Below, piece after piece: positions 37,075 through 48,699 of a stretch of 64,000 nt of DNA. The notes below the pieces were generated by a model that was not told the DNA's origin, searched no databases, and saw only the letters and a list, made by a program, of their open reading frames with translations. The translations under genes were made by a program, and so were the position numbers. This DNA is from Candidula unifasciata (lineage: Eukaryota > Mollusca > Gastropoda > Stylommatophora > Geomitridae). Every line of letters starts with the position of its first letter. Positions within the stretch are counted from its first letter, which is position 1. The stretch covers positions 124,001-188,000 of the forward strand of contig CAJHNH020004546.1 of assembly GCA_905116865.2 (NCBI GenBank), read 5' to 3'.

Positions 37075-37330
37075 AAGAATTACCCCCTGCCCCCAACAAG
37101 CATGTTGTACAAGCTGACTAATTCAGAGGTCTTTTGTTTGAAGTCGCAGTGCATCTGCCTGAGTGTCAAGGAACAACCAACAGTTTGCATGTGAATGAGC
37201 CAGAACTGTAAAATGGATGTGCGTGCAAAACTTAAATTTGGATTGAGACTAAAGTCCAAAAATGGACGAACAACCAGAATTTTCTGCCAGAGTGTACAGC
37301 AGGTAAACGCTAAGAAGAAGAAGATCATTG
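37075..37330 (+). mobile_element. SINE-like family A copy with GAA tail
   Basis: Contains AACAAGCATGTTGTACAAG, GTGCATCTGCCTGAG, ATGGACGAACAACCAGAA and TGCCAGAGTGTACAGC, then AAACGCTAAGAAGAAGAAG, a short GAA tail. Confidence 0.75.
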
Positions 37331-37890
37331 TATAAGTATATTTATTTTTCATGTCATCTTAGGTTAGTCTGAATACTGAAAAAAGGTCTTCAACATGTCA
37401 CTTCACTGTACATCCAGTTTGGTGATTACTCATAAACATGTTCTTGGAAAATGGATGCACCTGTTCTACCTTCCCTTCCACGTGACACCCACAAATATTC
37501 GACTGTGGGTTGTTTAAAAAAATAAATTTATCAAATTTGCCAATGCAATATTATAGGCATATAGGATTTGTAAACCTGAATAATTTAAAAAGGAATAAAA
37601 AAAATACATGATAATTAAATATCAGATATGGGTACACTGTAATCAGCCAAGATATATATGGACATATGGATATACAGTGACAGTGAGGACAGATATGGGG
37701 TCACAGGCAGGGGAAATATGTAGAGACATATATACATATATATATAAAATCAATACTCAAAGATAAGGAACAACAATTTAACAAGACAGATATACAAAAT
37801 ATTATATCAACCATAAAAATATATCAGATTTGGACGAATACTCAAGTGCTGTGTGCCAGTTTGTACATTCTCTCATTTTTTATATCCCTG
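37331..37890. other. non-coding, AT-rich
   Basis: Nothing recognised except short TATA-type simple sequence near 37725-37750. Confidence 0.4.
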
Positions 37891-37909
37891 TGTGGGTTCT
37901 GAGTTTGTC

Positions 37910-39500
37910 TCTTTTCCTCTCCAACGTTACTATCATCAGGACGTACTCCGGTTTGTCTCTTTTCCTCTCCAACGTTACTATCATCAGGACGTACTCCGGT
38001 TTGTCTCTTTTCCTCTCCAACGTTACTATCATCAGGACGTACTCCGGTTTGTCTCTTTTCCTCTCCAACGTTACTATCATCAGGACGTACTCCGGTTTGT
38101 CTCTTTTCCTCTCCAACGTTACTATCATCAGGACGTACTCCGGTTTGTCTCTTTTCCTCTCCAACGTTACTATCATCAGGACGTACTCCGGTTTGTCTCT
38201 TTTCCTCTCCAACGTTACTATCATCAGGACGTACTCCGGTTTGTCTCTTTTCCTCTCCAACGTTACTATCATCAGGACGTACTCCGGTTTGTCTCTTTTC
38301 CTCTCCAACGTTACTATCATCAGGACGTACTCCGGTTTGTCTCTTTTCCTCTCCAACGTTACTATCATCAGGACGTACTCCGGTTTGTCTCTTTTCCTCT
38401 CCAACGTTACTATCATCAGGACGAACTCCGGTTTGTCTCTTTTCCTCTCCAACGTTACTATCATCAGGACGTACTCCGGTTTGTCTCTTTTCCTCTCCAA
38501 CGTTACTATCATCAGGACGTACTCCGGTTTGTCTCTTTTCCTCTCCAACGTTACTATCATCAGGACATACTCCGGTTTGTCTCTTTTCCTCTCCAATGTT
38601 ACTATCATCAGGACGTACTCCGGTTTGTCTCTTTTCCTCTCCAACGTTACTATCATCAGGACGTACTCCGGTTTGTCTCTTTTCCTCTCCAACGTTACTA
38701 TCATCAGGACGTACTCCGGTTTGTCTCTTTTCCTCTCCAACGTTACTATCATCAGGACGTACTCCGGTTTGTCTCTTTTCCTCTCCAACGTTACTATCAT
38801 CAGGACATACTCCGGTTTGTCTCTTTTCCTCTCCAATGTTACTATCATCAAGACATACTCCGGTTTGTCTCTTTTCCTCTCCAACGTTACTATCATCATA
38901 GCATACTCCAGTCTGTCTTTTTTCCCTTCCAACATTACTATTATCATGATATACTCCAGACTGTCTTTTTCCCCTCCAACATTACTATCATCATGATATA
39001 CTCCAGTCTGTATTTTTCCCCTCCAACATTACTATTATCATGATATACTCCAGTCTGTCTTTTTCCCCTCCAACATTACTATCATCATGATATACTCCAG
39101 TCTGTCTTTTTCCCCTCCAACATTACTATTATCATGATATACTCCAGTCTGTCTCTTTTTCCCCTCCAACATTACTATTATCATGATATACTCCGGTCTG
39201 TCTCTTTTTCCCCTCCAACATTACCAACATATGACATACTCCAGTCTGTCTCTTTTTCCCCTCCAACATTACTATCATCATGATATACTTCAGTCTGTCT
39301 CTTTTTCCCCTCCAACATTACTATTATCATGACATACTCCAGTCTGTCTCTTTTTCCCCTCCAACATTACTATTATCATGACATACTCCAGTCTGTCTCT
39401 TCTTCCCCCTCCAACATTACTATTATCATGATATACTCCGGTCTGTCTCTCTTTCCCCTCCAATATTACCATCATCTGACATACTCCGGTTTGTCTCTTT
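37910..39500 (+). repeat. 48-bp minisatellite, about 33 copies
   Basis: Unit GGTTTGTCTCTTTTCCTCTC plus CAACGTTACTATCATCAGGA plus CGTACTCC. About 20 copies to 38880 are almost identical; the rest are diverged 46-50-bp versions. Because 48 is a multiple of 3, three frames stay open for over 350 codons. I do not regard these as genes. Confidence 0.95.
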
Positions 39501-39524
39501 GAGCTGTGCTTCTGTTCATGGTGG

Positions 39525-39790
39525 TCTTCTTCTTCTTCGTGTTCCCCAGCTGTAAACTCTGGGAGAAAGTTCTGGTTGTTTTGGTCTTGTTCCAGAACCC
39601 GAGTTTTGCATACACATTAGTTTAACAGATCATTTTTGTATGCAGACTGTTGGTTCCTCATCTTTCAAGCAGATTAATCCAAATAAAAAAAATAAAAACA
39701 TCTCTAATCAGTTGCATAATACAACATGCTTGTTACAGGAGAAGTAGGTTAATCCCCCGGCCTCAGAATCCGTACAAGGACATAGTTATC
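39525..39790 (-). mobile_element. SINE-like family A copy
   Basis: Contains CCAGCTGTAAACTCTGGGAG, GAAAGTTCTGGTTGTT and ATACAACATGCTTGTTACAG; CTTCTTCTTCGTG at 39528 is the GAA tail read on the plus strand. Confidence 0.72.
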
Positions 39791-39904
39791 TCATAATTTA
39801 TGTTTATGACCCCAAGATAAGACAATGATTTGTTAGGACTTGGATAGGAATACATTGTAATCAAATACCTGTGATAAACTCATAACTCTCAGTTCCATAT
39901 ATGA

Positions 39905-40265
39905 TCATCATCATCATCACCAATTTCCACTTCTGTCTTTAGGCATTGTGGGCAGGAACAGTTTTCTATCCATTGCTTTATGAACAACAATGTCTAATGT
40001 CATTCCATGTTGATGTAGCAGCTCTTCAATGTCATCAATCCATCTTATTATAGGGCGGGCCTCTTTCTTTCACTTCAGATTCTTTCATGTGTAGCTCTTG
40101 CATTGGTAGTTATTCCGGCTGCATTCTTACTAAATGGCCAAACCATTTGACCTTCTGTTTCTGAATAAATTTTCTGCATGGTGTTGGTCCTACAGTTTGT
40201 CTGATAATATCCTTTCTAACTTTGTCTCAGATGGTTAAGTTGGTGCTGCTTCTCAGACATCTCAT
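39905..40265 (-). mobile_element. RTE-type LINE C-terminal fragment with GAT tail
   Basis: Minus-strand translation gives KKEARPIIRWIDDIEELLHQ, then HGMTLDIVVHKAMDRKLFLP. The plus-strand ATCATCATCATCAT at 39903 is its (GAT)n tail. Confidence 0.7.
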
Positions 40266-40504
40266 TTCACAGGTGGTAATTTTACATAGGTTAGCCTTTG
40301 ATAATAATCAAGTTAAGTGTGGCACTGGTAGCACAGTGCTGGTGTGAATAATGCTGTTCTAAATATCATCAGTGTTTCATCAGAGTCTAAAAGGGAAGCA
40401 AGAAACAGTAAACTGAATTGACCTGGGATGAGATGATATCTGCTGTGACTACAAAAGGTTACTGTGAGACAGAAATTACTGAACAAGTGCTACAGATATG
40501 CTCT

Positions 40505-40845
40505 CTTCTTCTTCTTCTTCACTTCCTCTTTTACCGCTGTGGGTGTCGAGGGAGATATAAGGTTCTGTTTCTAGCTCTTCTGGCTGCCTCGACCATAGGC
40601 ACATCGTGCTGTTGTAGAGTTTCTCTGATGTTATCCTTCCATCTTGTTCTTGGTCTACCCCATGCTCTACGTCCTTCTTCTCTTTCCATGTATGCTTTGT
40701 ATGGTATGGTGTCACAAGGCATTCTCTCTAAGTGGGCAAACCATTTCACTTGCTGTCTTTGTGATATGCTCTCTACATGCAGTAAAAAGAGAACTAGTGT
40801 TTGGTCAACTGACATTCCAATGGAAACCAGGGTCTGCAACAGTGG
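40505..40845 (-). mobile_element. RTE-type LINE C-terminal fragment with GAA tail
   Basis: Minus-strand frame reads QQVKWFAHLERMPCDTIPY, then GRRAWGRPRTRWKDNIRETL and RRARNRTLYLPRHPQR. A CTTCTTCTTCTT block at 40506 is the GAA tail. Confidence 0.8.
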
Positions 40846-41029
40846 AAGAGACAGGTGGCACCACAGATTTCATAGAGGATGTGGCCTTCTCATCTAAAAA
40901 ACCAGTGGCAAACTAAAAGAAGATGAAAGAATAAAACTCATTTTATTTAAGTCATTTAAAATCCCTATCCTGAAGAAATATAACTGACATGGAGCAAAGG
41001 AAGGACCATACAGGATATGGAACAAAAGC

Positions 41030-41410
41030 ATCAAGATCAGACTCTCAGAAATAAAGAACAGCTTATACAACATTTTAGAAAGAGCACATAAAAGACGGTT
41101 ACATCTCGCCAAACACTTCAAGGAAATAACTGGAGGAAGTGAAGAAGAAGAAAAAGAAGCAGAAGAAGAAGTAGAAGTAGAAGGAGGAGGGAGAGAAGAA
41201 AAGTAGTAGTACTGTAAAGACGGAACGACAGTAGCAAGGTCAGATAACCGAAATAAAGAACAACTTATACATTAGAAAGAGCATATAAATGATTCTTACA
41301 TCTCGCCCAACACTTCAAGGAAATAACTGGAAGTGAAGAAGAAGAAAAAGAAGCAGAAGAATAAGAGGGAGGAGCAGGAGGAGGAAGAGAAGAGTAGTAG
41401 TAGTAGTAGT
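41030..41410 (+). repeat. imperfect 200-bp tandem duplication with GAA-rich ends
   Basis: The block AGAAATAAAGAACAGCTTAT..CACTTCAAGGAAATAACTGG..GAAGAAGAAAAAGAAGC occurs twice, at 41047-41200 and 41251-41385. Confidence 0.7.
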
Positions 41411-41488
41411 AATGTAGAGATCTCATTCTCTTCGCCAAGTTAGGAAAACTGCAGGGTGTGCAAGATTCAGCACTGGAACTTTCACATC

Positions 41489-41755
41489 TAAGAGAGGTAT
41501 ACTAGAATGTAACCAAATCATGATTCAGCACTGCACAGACATGGGCAGACTGTTGGTGTTAGCACCTCTAGTGACTAAAGAGAGGTATACTAGAATATAA
41601 CCAAATAATGATTAACACTGCACAGACAAGGGCAGACTGTTGGTGTTGGCACCTCTAGTGACTAAAGAGAGGTATACTAGAATATAACCAAATCATGATT
41701 CAACACTGCATAGACAAGGGCAGACTGTTGGTGTTGGCACCTCTAGCGTGCAGTA
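41489..41755 (+). repeat. 88-bp tandem repeat, 3 copies
   Basis: Unit begins AGAGAGGTATACTAGAAT and includes GGGCAGACTGTTGGTGTT; spacing is 88 then 87 bp. Confidence 0.9.
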
Positions 41756-41809
41756 CTCGGTCAAGCCTTCTCGGTGCTGTACTTATACCTTCCTTTCCAA
41801 GTGAGATTT

Positions 41810-42140
41810 CTGGCGCCCCATTTTGGGAGGAAGAGAACAGACCCACTGCTCCCTCTAACAAGCAAGGCAACTAATTAGGGAAGCTTTCTTCGAAGTCAGA
41901 ATGCATCTGCCTGAGAGCTAAGGAACCAGCAGTCTGCATTTTTTATCTCTTCTTTTTTTATTTTATGTTTTGTGTGCTAAATCATTATGGTACTACTTTT
42001 TGGATAAAGTCAGATCTGTAAAATGAATGTGCATGCAGAACTTAGGTTCTGGAACAAGATCAAAGTCTAGATATGGATGAACAACCAGAACTTTCTGCTG
42101 GAGTTTACAGTCAGTAAATACTAAGAAGAAAAGAAGATTA
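41810..42140 (+). mobile_element. SINE-like family A copy with short insert
   Basis: Family A blocks (AATGCATCTGCCTGAGAG, CAGATCTGTAAAATGAATG, GATGAACAACCAGAACTTTC) with about 60 bp of T-rich sequence inserted near 41940-41998. It ends with CTAAGAAGAAAAGAAG. Confidence 0.7.
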
Positions 42141-42224
42141 TTCTTTCATTGGAAAGATGCCAAACCAAACAAAAAGTACAACCAGTAAATTTCACATGAT
42201 CACAAAACAAAAAATGAACATTGT

Positions 42225-42420
42225 AGTGTTATTAGCTATTGATGAAGGCTCTCTAGCCACAATGTTCACTTTCAGTTTTGTGTTTGTGATAATATGAAGG
42301 TGACTGGTTCTGCTTTCTACTTAGTTTGATATCTTTTAATATTTGTATTGCTTCACTGCAGGTCACTAATTTTACCTTTCATGGAGGCTAAAAGGGGTAA
42401 GTGGGATTTTCCCTGCTGGA
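42225..42420 (+). repeat. dispersed repeat with hammerhead-like core, copy 3
   Basis: TTGATGAAGGCTCTCTAGCC followed by ACAATGTTCAC, then sequence shared with 51.77-51.93 kb (TTAGTTTGATATC...). More degenerate than the copies at 4.7 and 11.6 kb. Confidence 0.4.
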
Positions 42421-42441
42421 CTGGCTATCAGGATGTGACTC

Positions 42442-42806
42442 TCTGAGTGGCAGGGGTGTCAGACCTTTCAGCAATCTAGAGGCAACAGTCAGCATATCAA
42501 CTTCTCTCTGAGTGGCAGGGGTGTCAGACCTTTCAGCAATCTAGAGGCAACAGTCAGCATATCAACTTCTCTCTGAGTGGCAGGGGTGTCAGACCTTTCA
42601 GCAATCTAGAGGCAACAGTCAGCATATCAACTTCTCTCTGAGTGGCAGGGTTGTCAGACTTTTCAGCAATCTAGAGGCAACAGTCAGCATATCAACTTCT
42701 CTCTGAGTGGAAGGGTTGTGAGACCTTTCAGCAATCTAGAGGCAACAGTCAGCTTATCAACTTCTCTCTGAGTGGAAGGGGTGTCAGACCTTTCAGCAAT
42801 CTAGAG
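42442..42806 (+). repeat. 65-bp minisatellite, 6 copies
   Basis: Unit CTCTGAGTGGCAGGGGTGTC plus AGACCTTTCAGCAATCTAGA plus GGCAACAGTCAGCATATCAA plus CTTCT. Confidence 0.93.
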
Positions 42807-43178
42807 ACATGCCCAAGTCTCAGTGTGTGCACAGAGCATGTCCAAGTCTCACTGTGTGCACAGAGCATGCCCAAATCTCACTGTGTGCACAGAGCATGTC
42901 CAAGTCTCACTGTGTGTGCACAGAGCATGTCCAAGTCTCAATGTGCACACAGAGCATGTCCAAGTCTCATTGTGTGCACAGAGCATGTCCAAGTCTCAAT
43001 GTGTGCACAGAGCATGTCCAAGTCTCAATGTGTGCACAGAGCATGCCCAAGGCTCACTGTGTGCACAGAGCATGTCCAAGTCTAATTGTGTGCACAGAGC
43101 ATGTCCATGTCTCACTGTGTGCACAGAGCATGTCCAAGTCTCATTGTGTGCACAGAGCATGTCCAAGTCTCATTGTTA
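42807..43178 (+). repeat. 29-bp minisatellite, about 13 copies
   Basis: Unit CATGTCCAAGTCTCACTGTG plus TGCACAGAG. It abuts the 65-bp array directly. Confidence 0.93.
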
Positions 43179-43244
43179 ACTTTTACAGATGAGGTCACAT
43201 TAAAACAACAAACTTATTGGTGTACATCTTCCAAAGGGCTGAAA

Positions 43245-43490
43245 CACACAACCCTGACTCATTCATTCACTATCCTGTTGTGCCATTATATGTCACATAG
43301 GGCTCACAGTCTATTCCTCCATTCCGTTATATTCTTTGCAATCTCTTCAATATCATAGATGGAACCCAGTCCAACAGCTTTGGCCTCTTTCATCAACATT
43401 TGTCTAAGGTTGTTTTTTTGGGCCTCTTCGCCTCTTTAATCCCTTTATTTCCCATTTCAATGACAGCTTGGTTATTCTCTGCTGGTTACA
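43245..43490 (-). repeat. dispersed repeat, pair with 47570-47790
   Basis: Both copies contain TGTTGTGCCATTATATGT, TCATAGATGGAACCCAGTCC and GGCCTC.TCATCAACATT. On the minus strand a broken frame with RPKE..KRMLMREARAAGLGS (at 47.7 kb) suggests a LINE C-terminus, not proven. Confidence 0.5.
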
Positions 43491-43789
43491 CAAACCTTTT
43501 GGGGAAACAAATTTGTTGCTGGGACACTGAGAGTCAGTCGATGAGTGAAAACATATGGAATCTGGTTTTACAGACGAATGATGAAAACATGGTTAGTTTA
43601 AAAAACAAACAAACACATAATTACCAATGCCACATGGCATAGGCTAGAAAATATAGAAGAAGAAGAAGAAATGTTAAGATGCACATTCATCATCGTCTGG
43701 TAACTGGTGCAAATTAACTATATCCAATCACCCAAGATGATTTGTTTGGTGTTTGAGAACAAATTAAAATAAAAAAAACAACAAACAAA

Positions 43790-43960
43790 CAAAAAATAAC
43801 TTTCAAGACAAAAAACACAACTTTTAAGACAAAAGAACAATTTTCAATGCAAAAGAAAAATTGTCAAGACAAAACAAAAACCTTCAAGATAAAAATACCA
43901 ACAACAAAATTTCAAGATTCCACAAAAACGACAATAACTTTCAAGACGGAAATAAATAAA
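43790..43960 (+). repeat. degenerate A-rich tandem repeat
   Basis: About six imperfect copies of a 25-30-bp unit around TTTCAAGACAAAA. Confidence 0.65.
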
Positions 43961-44149
43961 TTAAAAAACCAAAAAATAATCATTTGATTTTGCTGCTGAC
44001 AAATTGTGTGCTTTACTGTATGTGACCAAAAGCAACAAGAAATACACAGTCATACTCACACAGTATATATTTAGTTGTCCCAAAAGTTTCCAGACATAGG
44101 AAAAATAAACATGTTTTGTTTTGCTCCACACGACTACATTTTTTTTTGA

Positions 44150-44500
44150 AAACACATTTCGATGTGATGAGGTAAGAGGGAATAAATGAGCAGATTGCCT
44201 TGCTGGCAGGGCCACAATATGTACAGGAGAAGCGATGGACTGGGCCAACATTCTCAATGCTCTCAAGGAGGTAGGACGAGAAGATGATGTCAGGAGACGA
44301 CGTTGAATCAGCAACACTAAAAAACCCAAGAATTTCAGGTCAAAAGAGGTGTTGCCAAACATGAAAACCATTTGAGTAGCCAAAGAAGAATAGTAAATCA
44401 ATACAGAGCTGGTGTTTTCAATTGCTACAAGCTGAGGGATATACTGAAGAGAGGATCCGAGCACTTAAGGACTTGTCCGATGTGCAGTGAGGACAATCTT
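44150..44500 (+). mobile_element. LINE C-terminal fragment
   Basis: Frames give DWANILNALKEVGREDD, then INTELVF-like and LRDILKRGSEHLRTCPMCSED, the terminal region shared with 24.1, 26.0 and 57.1 kb (ALKEAG and CPECC patterns). Confidence 0.55.
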
Positions 44501-44529
44501 TTAATTAACTAACAGTTTGATGCTGTTTC

Positions 44530-45113
44530 TTCCATAGCTGAATGATACGTATAACCACAGCTGAACAATACGTATAACCACAGCTGAGTGATACGTATAA
44601 CCACAGCTGAACAATACGTATAACCACAGCTGAATGATATGTATAACCACAGCTGAGTGATACGTATAACCACAGCTGAACAATACGTATAACCACAGCT
44701 GAACAATACGTATAACCACAGCTGAACGATACGTATAACCACAGCTGAGTGATACGTATAACCACAGCTGAGTGATACGTATAACCACAGCTGAGTGATA
44801 CGTATAACCACAGCTGAACAATACGTATAACCACAGGTGAACAATACGTATAACCACAGCTGAACAATACGTATAACCACAGCTGAATGATACGTATAAC
44901 CACAGCTGAATGATATGTATAACCACAGCTGAATGATACGTATAACCACAGCTGAATGATACATATAACCACAGCTGAATGATACGTATAACCACAGCTG
45001 AATAACACGTATAACCACAGCTGAATGATACGCATAACCACAGCTGAATGATACTATCACCACAGCTGAATGATACATATAACCACAGCTGAATGATACG
45101 TATAACCACAGCT
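44530..45113 (+). repeat. 23-bp minisatellite, about 25 copies
   Basis: Unit CACAGCTGAATGATACGTAT plus AAC, with ACAATACG and GTGATACG variants. Because three 23-bp units equal 69 bp, all minus-strand frames repeat every 23 residues. Confidence 0.95.
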
Positions 45114-45284
45114 GCGGTAAAGCTTGAAATGGCGTTGATGATATGTTTATTTTTCTTAACTATGGAAACTTGTGAGACGCCCTGTAAAAGTAAATAAGGT
45201 CATGGACGCTTGTTCTGCCAGTGGCTCACAAAGGCATATGGTGTTACACCCAATCCATTTTTTTTTTAAAATCAGAGCAATTGG

Positions 45285-45475
45285 CACTCATTAAATGATG
45301 TGGTCAACATCACTTTTACTTCCCTGGACATTTTCTGGCACCCAGTTTAGGCTGGGTCGAGTCGGGAACCAAGGTTAATTATATTTTTTTTTAAAATCTG
45401 CCTTTGTGTGGATTCGAACCTATGACTTTCAGGCTGGCATACAAGCTTTCAGTTGCTAGGCCACATCGCTCTCCG
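45285..45475 (-). mobile_element. tRNA-derived SINE, family D
   Basis: Minus strand has TCATAGGTTCGAATCCAC, a perfect B-box, an A-box-like GATGTGGCCTAGCAACTG and a body with CAGCCTAAACTGGGTGCC. Confidence 0.75.
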
Positions 45476-45689
45476 TATATTTTTTTAACCACCGTCAGCA
45501 TGTCATGATCATCGTGTCCCATGCCAGTGTGTCATTTTTTTAAAAATCTCTCATGATCACCAGAATCATGGATCACATCAGTGTTCTTGTCTTGCCTCCA
45601 TCCATATGGCAAAGCAATCCAGGTATTTATCCCTTTACCCTCTCCTCATTTCCCCCCCCCCCTCCCCCCACCCAATAGTCTGGTCAATC

Positions 45690-45965
45690 ATGACCAAGTT
45701 CCAAGGGGTCTCCGTGGTGAAGTGGTCAAGGTGTTTGCCTCCCGATCTGAAGGTCATAGGTTTGTTTCACTGCAGTGCCATTCAGTTCACTAGCACAATT
45801 TTGATGGAGATCCCTGGAGACTGTCGCTGGAGCTATGAAGGTCGTGCTCTGTGCAATGTTTTCGGCAGGCAGCTAGCTGTTCTGCGGAAACAGACTGAGC
45901 CATAAGGATAAAACCCAGTGCAATGAAGTTCATCCTCTCACCTTTACCAAAGTCCTGAGTTTAGT
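45690..45965 (+). mobile_element. tRNA-derived SINE, family C
   Basis: A-box-like TCCGTGGTGAAGTGGTCAAG and B-box-like GAAGGTCATAGGTTTGTTTC, then the shared body GGAGATCCCTGGAGACTG and CAGACTGAGCCATAAGG. Confidence 0.75.
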
Positions 45966-46330
45966 TGGGTCAAGAACTGACATCACAACACTCGGGGCAT
46001 TCCCATGCATGCTCCGTCCCCATCTTCAGCAGCCAGCACAGAGTTCCAATACTGACTGTACTGGTCACAATTTGCTTTTATGTCGTCTTGCCTTTCCTCT
46101 GAGTGTAGTGAGCCGGTCAGACCCTCTAGTTACACACAGGTGCCTCATTCTCTCCAGGCCATAAAAATCCTCCTTCTCTACTGATTCCGTTGCTTGTTCC
46201 CAAAGGGCCTTGACCACATCTGCCTTGTCATGTCTCAATTCACCACCAAATTCCTGAGTCCACTCCTTCAGAGAACCTGTCTGGAAAAAAATCACTGATT
46301 GTCTCATTTCCTTAACCAGTTCACAACTGT
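45955..46330 (-). mobile_element. jockey-like LINE 3' end
   Basis: Minus-strand frame reads [40 protein letters not shown] and TLRGKARRHKSK, then the CTGAAGATGGGGACGGAGCA block and TTGACCCAACTAAACTC at the tail. Confidence 0.75.
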
Positions 46331-46369
46331 CATCTGTTTCCAGGAAGAATACCTTGTGTTTAAAAAAAT

Positions 46370-46700
46370 CAATAATTTAAAATACAATCAAATAAATAAG
46401 CACATCTGCCACTAAAATATACAAGTAAAATACACATTTGAAGTAAAACCCAATGACATGTTTAAAATATGTACAAACAAGAAACAGGAAAAGGAAAACA
46501 AAACAGCACAGTAAAATAAAAATATGTACAAATAAAATATTGAGAGAAATAACAAATACACGGTTAAATAAAAATACATACCAAAAAAAAAAAAAATATT
46601 GAAAGAAAAAAATACACTGTGAAATTAAAATATATATACAAATAAGAAATTAACAAGAGCACAGTCAAGAAGAAATTAGTGAAAATATTGATAGTTTGTG
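46370..46700. repeat. AT-rich degenerate tandem sequence
   Basis: Repeated AAATAAAATA, ACAAATAAG and CAGTAAAATAAAAATATGTAC elements without a stable unit. Confidence 0.5.
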
Positions 46701-46829
46701 GTCATGGTAATACAACAAAAATGGTTTTGTCTTAGTGCAACAAAAAGCATGCAAGTACATTTATTTTTATCTACACAGTGCTTTCAGCTTTGTATAGTTA
46801 GTTGCGTATGCTTTACAGGACGTTGCAGA

Positions 46830-47035
46830 ACCAACCACAGCAGCCCCTGGCTGTTGTATGGTTTCTCTAGGCAAATTTAAATCCAATAGTTTGCCATTGC
46901 TTTCTGGACGGTTGGCCCCCATGATACCACTGTCGAAACCAATGCAAGGCGTATGGCCCACAGCTGGGATTGAACCTGGCACCCCGGCATTACGAAGCGT
47001 TCGCATCAACTTAGCCACAAAACCGACAGCTTTGT
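46830..47035 (-). mobile_element. tRNA-derived SINE-like element
   Basis: Minus strand carries TTTTGTGGCTAAGTTGATGC and GGGGTGCCAGGTTCAATCCC with tRNA-like A/B box spacing, followed by a body. It does not match families C or D. Confidence 0.6.
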
Positions 47036-47094
47036 ATGATTTGTCCAAAAAGGGAGGGTGAGTGGCGCTGAGTTAACAAGTTAACCGCTGAGAT

Positions 47095-47405
47095 CACAGC
47101 ATTTGAGATATTCCCATTAAGTGCCTGATTCTCATCTTCAGCAGGAGTTCTGATTTTGATGGTGCCACTTCTTCTTTCATCACTAGAATGTTGAATTGAG
47201 AAATGACATCACAGCGCTCGGGACACTCCCTTAAGTGCTCAGTTTCCATCTTCAGCAACAAGCTAAGAGTTCCAATTCTGATGGTACCAGTAACTGTCTG
47301 ATTGTATATCCATCTCATCCTTTCCCTGAGTGTTGAGTGTCGGCTAGATCCTCTGGTAACTCCCCACAGCGCCATTCTCCTTAGACCGTAATGTTCTATT
47401 ATTCG
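47095..47405 (-). mobile_element. jockey-like LINE 3' end with partial duplication
   Basis: Minus strand reads ALWGVTRGSSRHSTLRERMR, then [20 protein letters not shown], and a second LLLKM..RHLMG stretch, so the terminal block is present twice. Confidence 0.7.
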
Positions 47406-47569
47406 CTTGAAATAGGTTATCTATATCTGTAATGTTGTCTCTAGTATGAACTTCAGATGGTGCCAGTAAGAATCTGACTATTTGTTCCTCTTTCCTCTGA
47501 GTGTCGGCTCAATCACCTGGGTGAAAAAAAGTGGCATAAAGATAAAGTAAAGTGAAGAACCTTAGTCAC

Positions 47570-47790
47570 ACCACTGACATAGTGGGGACCATCAACATCA
47601 TTATACTGTTGTGCCATTATATGTTACACAGGACTCGCAGTCTATTCCTTTAGTCTCTTTGATATCATAGATGGAACCCAGTCCAGCAGCTCTGGCCTCT
47701 CTCATCAACATTCGTTTCATGGTTTCTTTTGGGCGTCCTCACCTCCTCAATCCCCTTTTTTTCCCTATTTTAGTGCCTTTCTGGGGATTC
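47570..47790 (-). repeat. dispersed repeat, pair with 43245-43490
   Basis: See the paired copy. This one has the more readable minus-strand frame RPKETMKRMLMREARAAGLG. Confidence 0.5.
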
Positions 47791-48249
47791 TCTGCTCTTT
47801 TCTTCTCAGAATGTGTCCAATGTTGTGCTACTTTCTCTGCCTCACAACTGTTGTTACCAGCTACTTCATCTGTTTGCCAGACAATCGGCTCCCAAAAGTA
47901 ATCTTTCACAGTGAGATGCAAGAAGGTAGAAGCTCTCATGGTGGCCAGAAAAAAACACACGCCTCAAGAACATGCTAGAATTGGCACCTTTCCGTCTTTC
48001 CAGATGATAGTGTTATATTGCGCTATGAGGAGGCATGAGACTCACAGCCCATGGAAATGGCGAGTGTGACTAGCATCACTTAAAGCCTTCAGAATTAACC
48101 CTGACCCATGGGAGGCTGCTGCACAAGACTGGACTGTATCGGAATGAAGAGGCGCAGCGACTTGCAAGGTTTCAAGTAAAAGGGCAGCTGAACAGCGAAG
48201 AGAGGCCATAAAGACCAGTGTAACAGACCCCTTACCTACAGTCACTGTT

Positions 48250-48405
48250 CCCTGCCCCCCAACTCAAGGGAAAAGTGAGATGGATATACAATCAGACAGT
48301 TACTGGTGCCATCGGAATTGGAACCCTTCGCTTGCTGCTGAAGATGGGGACAGAGCGCTTATGAGGGTATCCCTGTGATGTCAATTCCTAATTCAACATT
48401 CCCTG
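48250..48405 (+). mobile_element. jockey-like LINE 3' terminal stub
   Basis: AACTCAAGGGAAAAGTGAGA, ATACAATCAGACAGTTACTG and GCTGAAGATGGGGACAGAGC, ending TCCTAATTCAACATTC. Confidence 0.65.
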
Positions 48406-48699
48406 CCCCTATTGTCCTAGATCCTTCTAGGCCTGTACGGGGCTTATAAGTCACCTCCAGACTAAGACAATCACCTATAGTTGCATGACGGATGACAGAA
48501 AGACATCTCCTGTAATGGAAGAACAACAACAACCAGTGGTTGCCCAAATATTTCTCTTATTTCTTTATGCCTCTTGAATTCATCCCAATTTTATACACAG
48601 CAGCCATATGATAAGGTCAAGAGTCAAAGATCCTTCACACACGACTGACACATCAAGTGTACGGTGCTGGACACATATTTGTTTAGACCAACAAGCACT

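Noticed and set aside
37830..39043. Repeat protein of about 390 residues
   Set aside because: Three frames on both strands are equally open because the unit is 48 bp without stops. No signal of coding constraint visible.
44501..45109. 200-residue repeat protein on the minus strand
   Set aside because: All three frames are open with the same 23-residue period; a by-product of the 23-bp array.
45690..45760. Functional tRNA gene
   Set aside because: A- and B-box-like motifs are present but no acceptable cloverleaf was seen, and the sequence continues into a repeated SINE body.
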